Assembly: GCA_021292165.1 (NCBI GenBank)
Contig: JAHFWL010000293.1
Location: forward strand, 1-64,000
Source: Shinisaurus crocodilurus
Lineage: Eukaryota; Chordata; Lepidosauria; Squamata; Shinisauridae
Reading direction: 5' to 3'
Length of the DNA stretch: 64,000 nt
Every line of letters begins with the position of its first letter. Position 1 is the stretch's first letter. Below are positions 24,049 through 32,979 of the stretch, one piece after another. Position numbers and translations under genes: made by a program. Below the pieces are notes generated by a model that worked only from the letters and a program-made list of their open reading frames with translations, was not told the DNA's origin and searched no databases.

Positions 24049-24296
24049 AGCCAGCGTGGCGTGGTGGTGAGAGTGTCGGACCGGGACTCGGGAGATCCGG
24101 GTTCTAGTCCCCGCTCGGCCATGAAAACTCACTGGGTGACTTTGGGCCAGTCACTGACGCTCAGCCTAACCTACCTCACAGGGTTGTTGTGAGGATAAAA
24201 TGGAGAGGAGGAGGGGGAGGACTATGTAAGCCGCCTCGGGTTCCTTGCAGGGAAAAAAGGTGGGGTTATAAATATAATAAATAAATAAATAAATTT
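24049..24296 (+). repeat. Sauria-type tRNA-derived SINE
   Basis: tRNA-like head with box A-like GTGGTGAGAGTGTCGGACC and box B GGGTTCTAGTCCCCG, then the conserved body CCTAACCTACCTCACAGGGT and TTGTTGTGAGGATAAAATGG, ending in an (ATAA)n tail. Full length. Antisense copies at 30.87 kb and 38.4 kb. Confidence 0.85.
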
Positions 24297-24619
24297 ATTA
24301 TGGCAGAAGCTTTCATGGGCACTGTCCGCTAGGCAGCATGGCGTCACTGCAGCTGCTCATTGGGCCTGTGCTTATTGCAACCTTGCACTGGGTGCTTTTT
24401 TCTTCTAACAAGCTCCTGCCTAGCATGCCTCTGAGCAAACAAATGCCTGGCTTTTCAACAGCCACATGGAAAAGCTGCTTCATTCTTCTATTCTGGGGGA
24501 GAGCATGGTTTCATTTCAGGTTTCAGTCACTGTCAAATATATTGCATAATGTTCCGTGTGTCTTTTTTCCACCTTTCTGCTTTTGTGTTGCATTACCTGC
24601 CTGCCTTCGCCACCGCCGC

Positions 24620-24680
24620 AGCTGGGAGTTGTAGGCCTTTTTTTTTTCTTTCTGTCTAAACTTGCATAGGATTGCGCCTT
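24620..24680. repeat. Half-copy of the GGGCGCAATCC foldback family
   Basis: CTGGGAGTTGTAGGCC, a T run and CTAAACTTGCATAGGATTGC reproduce the right arm of the palindrome at 26.95 kb; the left arm is missing. Flanking 24297-24619 and 24681-24943 hold nothing I recognise. Confidence 0.6.
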
Positions 24681-24945
24681 TGGTCTCTGGGATTAACACT
24701 CATATACTCACCCTTAGGGAATTACGAAAAATAGTGCCTCTTTTCTCGCCATATCCCATTTACCAGGAGAAACATTTGCAATTCCAGAGTCTTTGGTGCA
24801 ATCCTGTGGCTATGCTGCCACCGTGTGGCTCAACTATGAACTGCCATTTATCTGTCAGCAGCAGCTATTCGTTCAATTTCATAGCGTCTGCAAACCTATC
24901 CTGGAGAGAGAGAGAAGGCAATTTTTAAGGGAATTCCCCTAAGTA

Positions 24946-25227
24946 CAGTAATACCTTGGATAGCAAGCATAATTTGTTCCAGAAATGTGCTTGCAATCCA
25001 AAGCACTTGTATATCAAAGCAAAATTCCCCATAAGACATTTGTACACATATTTTTAATTTAAGCTGCAATAAAGAATGATAGTGTAAAGTCTTCATTTTT
25101 TTTTACCGTACTACAGTACTTGTATTGCAAGACGTCGCTTGTTTATCAAGTTAAAATTTATTTTAAAAATTTGCTTGTCTTGCAAAACACTTGCAGACCA
25201 AGTTACTTGCAATCCAAGGTTTTACTG
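24946..25227. mobile_element. Tc1/mariner-superfamily (pogo-like) MITE
   Basis: Terminal inverted repeats CAGTAATACCTTGGAT and its complement ATCCAAGGTTTTACTG, flanked by TA at 24944-24945 and 25228-25229. 282 bp, no transposase. The terminus resembles Tigger/pogo ends; the family call is tentative. Confidence 0.7.
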
Positions 25228-25229
25228 TA

Positions 25230-26945
25230 ACTTGCGAGAGTCTTTGCTTCCCACCACACATATCTTTTTTGTCCCACCAGTGCCCCTGATCAAACAGGTT
25301 CTCTAGGTTTCTGAGATGACACAAAAAGCTGCCCAGGCTGTTGTCCAGAATCAAGAGTGTACACATGCATTGTCTCCAACTGCCCTGAAAATGCCAGGAC
25401 CTTCCCAAAAACCCTTAAGCCATCAAGGCTTCTCACTTTGTTATGCAGAGTCCCGAATTCCCCTGCCTCCTGCAACTGCAAGCTACTTAAAGGGGCCATG
25501 GGCAAAATTGCAGCTAAGCTTAGCTGCAATTTTGCCCATGGTTCCTTTAAGATAGCTCTGCTTAGGCTCAAACGACTGCCCACAGAGAGAAAGAGAGCAG
25601 GGAAGGAACAGATGTGTGTGCGTGTGCAGTGGGAGAGGTGAATGAGGGAATTTATCACATGAGTCCTATCTTTATATTGCCAAAGATTTTATTTCGTAAC
25701 AGAGCTGACTCTGTGCCTCTAACAGGTGAGTTTACAGTGTCAGAAGGAAATGTAAGAAACTTCCCCTTCTCTCTGAAGCTCCATGTTTGGGGGATGTTCT
25801 GTTGAATTTGTGCCAATCCTGACCATTTTAAAACAAGCACTGCAAGCACTGACGCCCCCCCCCATGAAAAACACCAGATATCAACGATTAAGGGTTTAAG
25901 TAAGGTTAAAAAAATATTACAAAAGCCACTTATAAAATACTATAAAATAATATATAATATAATAATGTAACAATTATAATATATAAGATTCTGTGTGTTT
26001 CCTCTAATAACTGTTGTACCTGACTATGCCCCTTGGTTGACCTAGCCATACCCTTGGCCACGCCCACATGTTGCCTGGCCACGCCCTCTTGATCACACCT
26101 TCATGCTGCTTAACCACACCTCTTACAAATTCACATGTGTGTCCCTATTTTCATCTGTGAGATGTTGGAGGGTATGCACACGCCACAGGCAGCAGTTGGC
26201 TTTCTTCCACACTGGCTTGCATTCTTGGGGGGCTCTCTCCAGCCCACATTAGTCTCTTCCATTCAGTCCACGGTTTGTTTTTAGCCAGCCCCAGAACCCA
26301 CAGCCCCACTGCCAACTTTGCACTGGGTGCCGATTCTAGAAGAGAAGCTGATCTCTGTTATTCACATAGGATTGCCAGCTTTTGATTTCAAAAACACTCA
26401 CCTCCTAGACAAAGCGGGCAGAGCCAGTACGGAACGTGTGGGGTGCGGGGGCACTCGTCAAAAGTGCAGTGCCTGGAGGCATCTTCAGTCTGGCTCAAAT
26501 CTGCTGAGTTAAGGCAGAAGCCGCTGTGGGTCATCGGTGGAACCGGGCTACAAACTGGGATGGGTAAAAGCTGGCAAAAGCTTGCCTTTCTCTGGCTTTA
26601 CACATCTCAGTGGTGTTTCTAGCCCTGGGCTCCATAAGGGCCGTGTGGCCCTGACTCTATTTCTCAGGGCCACAGATATATTCCACAGAGCCCTGAGTAT
26701 CCACTGGTGCCAACAAGAAGGGGTTTTTGTTTTTCTCGGCTTAATTGCCATGCTGGAGGGGGGGCAATTTTCAAGGGGATTACTTCTGGGAAGGGAAAGG
26801 TTAACTCCTTACTTCCCACATGCTGCAACACACCCCAAAAAACATCTTCGACTGCATGGCCAATCATATGTGTGGGGGGGGGAGGGTTTTTTTCCCATTG
26901 GTTTAGAATGATCTGGGTCAGGGCACAAATTAATTGAAGAATTTA
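25230..26945. other. No gene recognised; palindrome at 25480-25559
   Basis: Unique-looking, with a near-perfect 79-nt palindrome centred at 25518/25519 and a GCCACGCCC-rich patch at about 26040-26120. No cysteine-rich exon compatible with a defensin. Confidence 0.45.
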
Positions 26946-27049
26946 GGGCGCAATCCTATGCAGCTTTAGGCAGAAAAAAGGCCTACAACTCCCAGCATGC
27001 TGGGAGTTGTAGGCCTTTTTTCTGTCTAAAGCTGCATAGGATTGCGCCC
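26946..27049. repeat. 104-bp near-perfect palindrome (foldback element)
   Basis: Arms of 52 nt meet at GCATGC (centre 26997/26998) with about one mismatch. Ends are GGGCGCAATCCTATGCA. Partial relatives at about 9066-9105, 19690-19765 and 24620-24680 mark it as an interspersed foldback family. Confidence 0.85.
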
Positions 27050-27700
27050 TTATTTTATCTGAGGTGATCTGAATGAGAAATTCACGGGCTGGCTTTGTCT
27101 CCTGTGAAATTTAAACAAACCCCAGTAATTATGTCTAAACAGATATAAATCGTCATCTGCAGATTTCACACAGAATTGTGTCTTATGGGCCCGGGGCCAG
27201 AATCTTTGCCTAGCGATGCCCCTGTCACGTCCCAGTCGCGGTGACCTGACACACACACACACCAGCCCCCCAAAAGCCACTGCTACCATAAGATGTGGGG
27301 ATGGCTTAGGTGGTTTTTAAAAGAGGGGTTCGACAAATTCATTGAGAAGATGATTATCCATGACTACTAGTCGTGATAACGACATCGATCTGCCATGTTC
27401 GGTGGTAGTCTACCTCCCAGTACAAGTTCTGGAGAGTGGCAACATCAGTTGGGTATCTAGGGAGCAAGTTCTTGATTAGATGGACCTTTGGTCTGATCCA
27501 GCAGGGCTCTTCTTATGTTTTGAAGAACTTACTGATTTGGACCAGTAAATACTGGCTGGTTGGCTCATCCTGACAGTTCCCATAGCCTCGGGGGGGCCAA
27601 AGAGAGGCCAAAAACTGCAAGCAGCTGTGTTGATCCATATCAACAAACCAGTTCTTGCAGTTTTCATCTCGCCAGAAGCAGTTTGGGTTTTTTTTTGGTA
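27050..27700. other. No gene recognised
   Basis: Short CA run at 27251. The interval 27430-27520 has the phrase AGATGGACCTTTGGTCTGATCCAGCAGGGCTCTTC in pieces, a frequent squamate SINE/LINE tail motif, but no element can be delimited. Confidence 0.35.
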
Positions 27701-27704
27701 AAGT

Positions 27705-27889
27705 TGATGGGTCTTAGAGGCCCATTCCAGATCAAGCCACCCCAAAATATTTTGCTTTACAACAGGCAACAATATATTGCGGGCTTTTCCCCCCCCTTCA
27801 ATTTCTTTTATAGTCAAATCCTTAATAGTCTTTTCTACAACTTTTACCAAATAGTTTAGTAATATAAACAATGAACCTATATTAACTCC

Positions 27890-27947
<58 letters not shown>

Positions 27948-28400
27948 TGAACAACTGGCATCCAATATTCTTGGACCTCTGGCCAACTCCACACTACATG
28001 AATCAAATCTGCATCCACCCTCCCAACAACCAAATCCGTTCATTTTATATATTCTGTTCATTCTTTGTGGAGTCATATACCACCTATGTAAAATTTTATA
28101 CTGAGCTTCTTTCCAGGAAGCACTAATGAAACATGTTTACTTACTTTAAAGATTTCTAGCCATGCTTTATCTTCTATAGATCTTCCAATATCTTTCTCTC
28201 CCATCTCTTTTTTAGGTGACGTGAAAATCTTTAAAGGTAGTAATAATCTGTGTAAGCCATTCTGGGAGAAATTTTTAAATTTTAAATATATATTTTTTAA
28301 TTTGACCAAAGAGCAGGGTGGAAATGCTGTAAATAAATAAATAAATGCCGCCAGCAGATCAGTGCACATCTTGGCAATGTTCAAGTGATCAAACAAGGGG
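27705..28400 (-). mobile_element. L1 ORF2 C-terminal fragment, antisense
   Basis: The minus strand reads KAWLEIFKVSKHVSLVLPGK, then (frameshifted) ADLIHVVWSWPEVQEYW, matching the C-terminal domain that in the intact L1 lies near 5200-5350. An ATT microsatellite expansion sits inside the coding region. Confidence 0.75.
27890..27945. repeat. (ATT)n microsatellite
   Basis: About 17 uninterrupted ATT units inside antisense L1 ORF2; likely polymorphic. Confidence 0.95.
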
Positions 28401-28454
28401 TACTCATGTAATTCTTAGGAAACCCCCCCACTTCCCATTGTGGAGGAATAGCCA

Positions 28455-28592
28455 CAAATATGACCCTTGGACCGCTGTGTACAGCCTCCACAGTCACTTA
28501 CGGACCCATCGCTAGAGTCTACACAATTTTATACAATTTCCTCTTTATATAATTATTTTTGTAATTTTATCCTGGAAGACAATCTTACTCGG
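28455..28592 (+). mobile_element. LINE 3' end, sense (inverted partner)
   Basis: CCTCCACAGTCACTTACGGA to CTGGAAGACAATCTTACTCG is the 3' end of the zinc-finger LINE found antisense just downstream, so the two lie tail to tail. About 70 nt of CR1 tail sequence separates them. Confidence 0.75.
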
Positions 28593-28664
28593 TCATAGCC
28601 TTGTAGGCTCCTTCCAGCTCTATGATCTATGAAATCTATGAAATCTATGATCGCCTACTCAGTC

Positions 28665-29420
28665 AGTCAGGCGATCACTCGTGACCGAGTAAGATTGTCT
28701 TCCAGGATTTTAAAAAAAATTACAAAAAGGAGATTTTAAAAGGAGGAAAAATTATAAAGAAAATTGTGTAGATTCTAGCGATGGGTCCGTAAGTGACTGT
28801 GGAGGCCAATTCTAGATCCACACAGCTTCCCACAGTGAGGACACAGGTTACCAGATGGAAGATGGTCCTGTAAAGGATTCATTTGATGTGCTTTTCGCTT
28901 AGCACGTTTCTCCCTTTCACCTTACACTCGGGCTTCTTCAAAGTCCATAGAACCTTTGTGAAAGGCCAACCTCCAGTTAGATCGTTCATGGGCCAAAGCT
29001 TCCCAGTTTTTGATGTTTATATTGCATTTTTTTAGATTAGCCTTAGGAACATCTTTAAACCTCTTATATTGACCACCGATATCCCGCTTTCCATCCTTGA
29101 GTTGGGAATAAAGTAACTGCTTTGGGAGATGGCAGTCAGGCATTCGAACAACATGACCGGTCCACTGAAGTTGGCGTTGAAGGATCATTTTTTCAATGCT
29201 AGTAGTCTTTGCTTCTTCCAGTACACTGACATTTGTTCGCCTATCTTCCCAAGTAATTTGCAGGATTTTCCGGAGGCAATGTTGATGAAATATTTCAAGG
29301 AGTTGGAGGTGACGTTTATAGATAGTCCATGTTTCGCAGGCATACAATAAAGTTGCAACAAGAGAAAGGGCCTGGTGATGGGATTTAAATCTGCAGACCT
29401 GTAGCTATTCACACATTTGG
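28665..29420 (-). pseudogene. Non-LTR retrotransposon RT C-terminus, antisense
   Basis: The minus strand 29347-28922 is open and reads YACETWTIYKRHLQLLEIFH, CLRKILQITWEDRRTN, RQLQWTGHVVRMPD, a phrase set common to the C-terminus of many endonuclease-RT LINEs. Further along, after a frameshift or stop, HCGKLCGSRIGLHSHLRTH (about 28850-28785) is a C2H2-like zinc finger before the 3'UTR. The clade is not assigned. The same 3' end is shared with 40335-40730 and 63660-63795. Confidence 0.75.
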
Positions 29421-30130
29421 TCCTCTGGCATTGAGAAGACTCACTGATGGGAACATTTGTTTAAAAAAGTGAGACATGGATCAGGGTGTGTGTAAACAGC
29501 ACTCAGATGTGCCAGAGGCAATACAAGGAGCCAGACTTGATCTTCTAGATTTACTGGCTTTAATTTCAAAGGGAAACCCTCACCAAACGACACCACACTG
29601 ACTGCACCATTTGCTTAAGGGATGGCTTCTTCCTAATCCCATTTTAAGGTACCGGTAGCTCTGTTTCCTGACATGGTCGCATAGGGAGACAGGCCTGCAA
29701 AGGAGGACGCAAGAGCGACTAGCCCAGAATTGTTTTTGCTAGCCCATCTGCCCAGTCGCAGCAATAGTAATCATTTGTGGCTTTAAAAATAAAATAAAAT
29801 AAATAAGATGCAAGGCTAATAAGATACTCGAGACAAATTTGATCTGGCCAGAAAATAAGCTGAGGTACTTCCCAATTTAGGGGAGGGGGGGGGAGTCGCT
29901 CAGCTTATTTCCGAGCCAAACCTGACATTAGCTGGCAGGAGAGGAGGAGGGGAGAGAGGAGACCCACCCATCACTAATCCATAGTGTTTTCAAGATCCTC
30001 TCTCCAAGCATGTCGGAAGTGGTCAGGAAGATGGAGGTGACTCTCTCTCTCTCTGGCTGTCAGTTTCCCAGCACCCAGGCCAGTTGCTCAATATGTATGG
30101 CAGGAGTGAGTTGCGGTCCCAATCCAGCCC
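29420..30130. other. No gene recognised
   Basis: Purine-rich run at about 29880-29970 and a CT run at 30040. No coding or repeat boundary named. Confidence 0.35.
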
Positions 30131-30134
30131 TCTG

Positions 30135-30312
30135 GGGGGTCATAGATTTTCATAGATCATAGAGTTGAAAGGGGCCGACAAGGCCATCGTGTCCAACCCC
30201 CCTGCTCAATGCAGGAAACTAGACGAGGGGTCTCCCATCCAAGTAATCACCAGGCCTGACCCTGCTTAGCTTTCCATGCTCAGACAAGCTGAGCCAGCGA
30301 GAGCCACAGGGT
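30135..30312 (-). repeat. 5S rRNA-derived SINE with CR1 tail, antisense
   Basis: Same chimera as at 23.2 kb in the opposite strand: CR1 tail (TCATAGAGTTGAAAGGGGCC, AACCCCCCTGCTCAATGCAG) followed by GGTCTCCCATCCAAGTAATC and CAGGCCTGACCCTGCTTAGC, the complement of the 5S internal promoter. Confidence 0.8.
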
Positions 30313-30489
30313 CCCAATGCTGGGGGTCCCGGGATGGCCCCACCTCCTTCTGCTGGGATCGTTTGGTGTCTTCCTGGCTTTTGTGCAGTTGGTTCTCCTG
30401 AAGTGCCGCCCCTAAAGCTTCATGAAGCCAAACTACGCGGCTATTTTCTTCTATTTTGGGCCTCACCCCCTTTGCCTTTGGGCCTGCCC

Positions 30490-30840
30490 CCTTTGCCTTG
30501 AACCTTCTGTTTTTGTTTTGTTTTGTTTTTTTCTTTTTTAAATCAAACACCACACCAAAAAAAACATATAATCATCAACATAAGCCAAAACTAAAACGGA
30601 CCTCCGATTTTCTCTAAAACAAATATAAGTGACAATACTTTCTCCTACTCTAAAAATACAGAGAAATTTAGGACTTTTCTCCCTAAACATGTCATAGGGT
30701 TGTACCCTAAGACATTCTACGCTATTTCCTGTGGTTTGAATAAGGATAAAGGGTTTTTGGCTCACTGTTTCAATGATGTCTCTGTTATCACCCAGCAGTC
30801 TTTTGTGAATGGCAGTTATTAAGGTAATCATCAGTGTCTG
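30490..30840 (-). mobile_element. L1 3'UTR remnant, antisense
   Basis: On the minus strand, GAAAATCGGAGGTCCGTTTT corresponds to GAAAATCGGAGGTCTATTTT at about 5791 in the intact L1, in the same relation to the 3' end. The rest of the interval is probably the same 3'UTR. Confidence 0.5.
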
Positions 30841-30870
30841 TATTATTTGTTGTTGTTGTTGTTGTTGTTG

Positions 30871-31088
30871 TTAGCATTAGCATTTATTTATTTATTTATT
30901 TATTACATTTATACCCTGCCTTTTTTCCTGCAAGGAACTCAAGGCGGCTTACATAATTCTCCTTCTCCTCTCCATTTTATCCTCACAACAACCCTGTGAG
31001 GTAGGTTAGGCTGAGAGGCAGTGACTGGCCCAAAGTCACCCAGTGAGTTTCATGGCAGAGCGGGGACTAGAACCCGCTCTGCCATGAA
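30871..31088 (-). repeat. Sauria-type SINE, antisense
   Basis: (TTTA)n tail first, then AACAACCCTGTGAGGTAGGT and CCAAAGTCACCCAGTGAGTT and the complement of box B (GGGACTAGAACCC). Full-length apart from the tRNA-like 5' end. Confidence 0.85.
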
Positions 31089-31648
31089 TTTCAATTCTCT
31101 CTGACAACACAGTTTACACCCATCAATCCTGCATGTATATAGATCGGCCAATTGGAGATTAACACATCATACATCTTTGCAAGTGGACAGTGTCCATGAA
31201 AGCTCATGGCCAGAATAAATGTGTTGGCCTTTAAGGTGCCAGAAGGTTTTCTGTTGCTTTGGGGCCCAACGAAACAACGAAAACAACTCTGAAATATGAA
31301 ATATGTCATTTGTGGATTGTTGCCTTCAGAGCGGCTTCACGTGTTACAATATTTCTACACAGAAGCATCCCAGGACCTCAACACCCTCAGGGAAAACAGC
31401 TTGAGGCTCCACACGTAATAACCCGTGTGGGTAGGAGAATTTTATAGCTCCCCAAACTTTGCAACCTTTGTTTCTCCGCTGCTGCAGGCAGGAATCACGG
31501 GGAAATCTTATTCATTTCCAGCACCATTTATGGCACACTGGTGCCATCTAGTGGGTGCTACTGAGAAAACACAGAAGAATTTAACACAGGGACTCTCTAA
31601 AGAGGGGGGAAATCCTGTCACGCAGAGTGCCAGACGCACTTTGGAAAA
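31089..31648. other. No gene recognised
   Basis: TTTAAGGTGCCAGAAGGTTTTC at about 31231 resembles other SINE/LINE debris. No exon seen. Confidence 0.35.
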
Positions 31649-31656
31649 GCCATATT

Positions 31657-32419
31657 CAGGGCCGGATTAAGACCATTATGGGCCTGGTGCTGAGGATTTT
31701 GTCCCCACCACCCCCGGCCAGCCTCCCCCAACCTGGCGCCCTCCAGGTGAACTGGACTGTAGCCCCCATCACCCCCAGCCAGCACGATGGGAGTTGTAGT
31801 CCAACACCGCTGGTGGGCACCCAGTTGGGGAAGGCTGACCCGGGGGAGTCCGTCGGCACCCAGCCAGAGAGTCGCGCACGCTGCTGCTTCCCCGCCGCCG
31901 GCGCACCAGTCCTGCCACCACTGTGAGAACCGGGTCAGAGGCAGGTCTGAGCCGGACGAGGCGAGGAGGAGCTTGCTGTCGGCGGAGGCAAGGCCCGGCA
32001 GGGCGAGGCGGGCGGGGCCGGGCTGGGAAGCAGCTGCCTGCTCCACTTGAACTTCTCTTCCTTAAAGTTCCTTCCACTTCCAGAGATGTCCTCCTCGCTG
32101 GTGGGTGCGCTCGAGGTGAGGCTGGCAGTGGCGAGCGGTGGAAGTCCTCGCCCTGCCTGCGCCTCGCGCAGGTCAGCATCGGCCCTTCTCCGGCGTCTGG
32201 ACCGCTCCGCTCTCTACAGCCCAGCGTAGTGGCAATGGGCGGCAACCTCTGCTCCTCGGCGTGCTCGCCTCTGGCAACGCCCCGCGCAGGTGAGCAACTG
32301 GACGTCCTCATTTCCCCAGCGCGGCGCCACGCGTGCAGCGTCCCTATTTGTTGTGGGCCTATTTTGGGGTAGGGGCCTGGAGCTGCAGCTCCAATAGCCC
32401 CTATCTTAATCCGGCCCTG
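31657..32419. mobile_element. Non-autonomous hAT element with GC-rich cargo
   Basis: Terminal inverted repeats CAGGGCCGGATTAAG and CTTAATCCGGCCCTG with an exact 8-bp target duplication GCCATATT (31649-31656 and 32420-32427). 763 bp. The interior holds a nested ACTCCCAGCAT MITE (about 31720-31830) and a GC- and CpG-rich block (about 31840-32345) unlike its surroundings. No transposase. Confidence 0.85.
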
Positions 32420-32427
32420 GCCATATT

Positions 32428-32656
32428 AATATTCAGATATAAACATTAATCATGATTGATTTGTTAACATTTATATACTACTTGATTTGCTTTAAAAAAA
32501 AAAAAACCCAGCAAAGACGGTGAACAACAATTGAAAACAATCAAACATAATGATTAACACAATATCATTAGGTTGGCCGGGTGACCGGCCAGATGGGCGA
32601 TTAATAAATATAATAAATAAATAAATAAATAAATATCATCACCATCATCATGCAAT
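32428..32656. other. A/T-rich junction upstream of truncated copia
   Basis: Ends in a (AAAT)n run and CATCATCACCATCATCATGC-type repeat immediately before the surviving end of the 5' LTR. The (AAAT)n with preceding GGCGATTAATAAATATAAT looks like a SINE/LINE tail. Confidence 0.45.
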
Positions 32657-32731
32657 CCTCCTCGTTATTCTCTGTGCTTGCACACAACAACTCCTAACTC
32701 TGCTACGTGGGGCGACAGCAAACTTCCGACA
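32657..32731 (+). repeat. Copia 5' LTR remnant
   Basis: CTCCTCGTTATTCTCTGxGC through GGGGCGACAGCAAAxTTCCG and ACA match 39587-39660. The upstream bulk of the LTR, with its promoter, is missing, so this copy cannot be transcribed from its own 5' LTR. Confidence 0.85.
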
Positions 32732-32979
32732 GGTCATGGGCCCAGATTCTTCAGCTGCGCAACGGTGTGTTTCCTGGTGAGGAGGTGTGCATTGCAACCG
32801 AGGATAGTCCTTTTTGCTTTGTGAGGCGGTTGGAGGGGCAGTGGTTTAGCTGCATTCATATCTCCGGAAAGCTGGCTCACGGGATAAAGCTGGAGGACGA
32901 GACAGACGGAATAAAGTCTGAGGAAGAGGAGGAAGAAGGTGAGGAACAGCTGATACAACCTGCTCCCAATATAGAAGTC

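Noticed and set aside
24049..24120. tRNA gene
   Set aside because: Box A/B-like head of a Sauria SINE with a long non-tRNA body and A/T tail.
26400..26512. Cysteine-containing frame (RVGCGGTRQKC)
   Set aside because: Two cysteines only, no defensin spacing, no splice phase match.
27890..27945. CRISPR-like or coding poly-Asn/Ile tract
   Set aside because: Simple ATT microsatellite.
32707..32979. Copia Gag starting at 32707
   Set aside because: That codon is GTG within the LTR; the first in-frame ATG with Gag-like sequence is at 32980.
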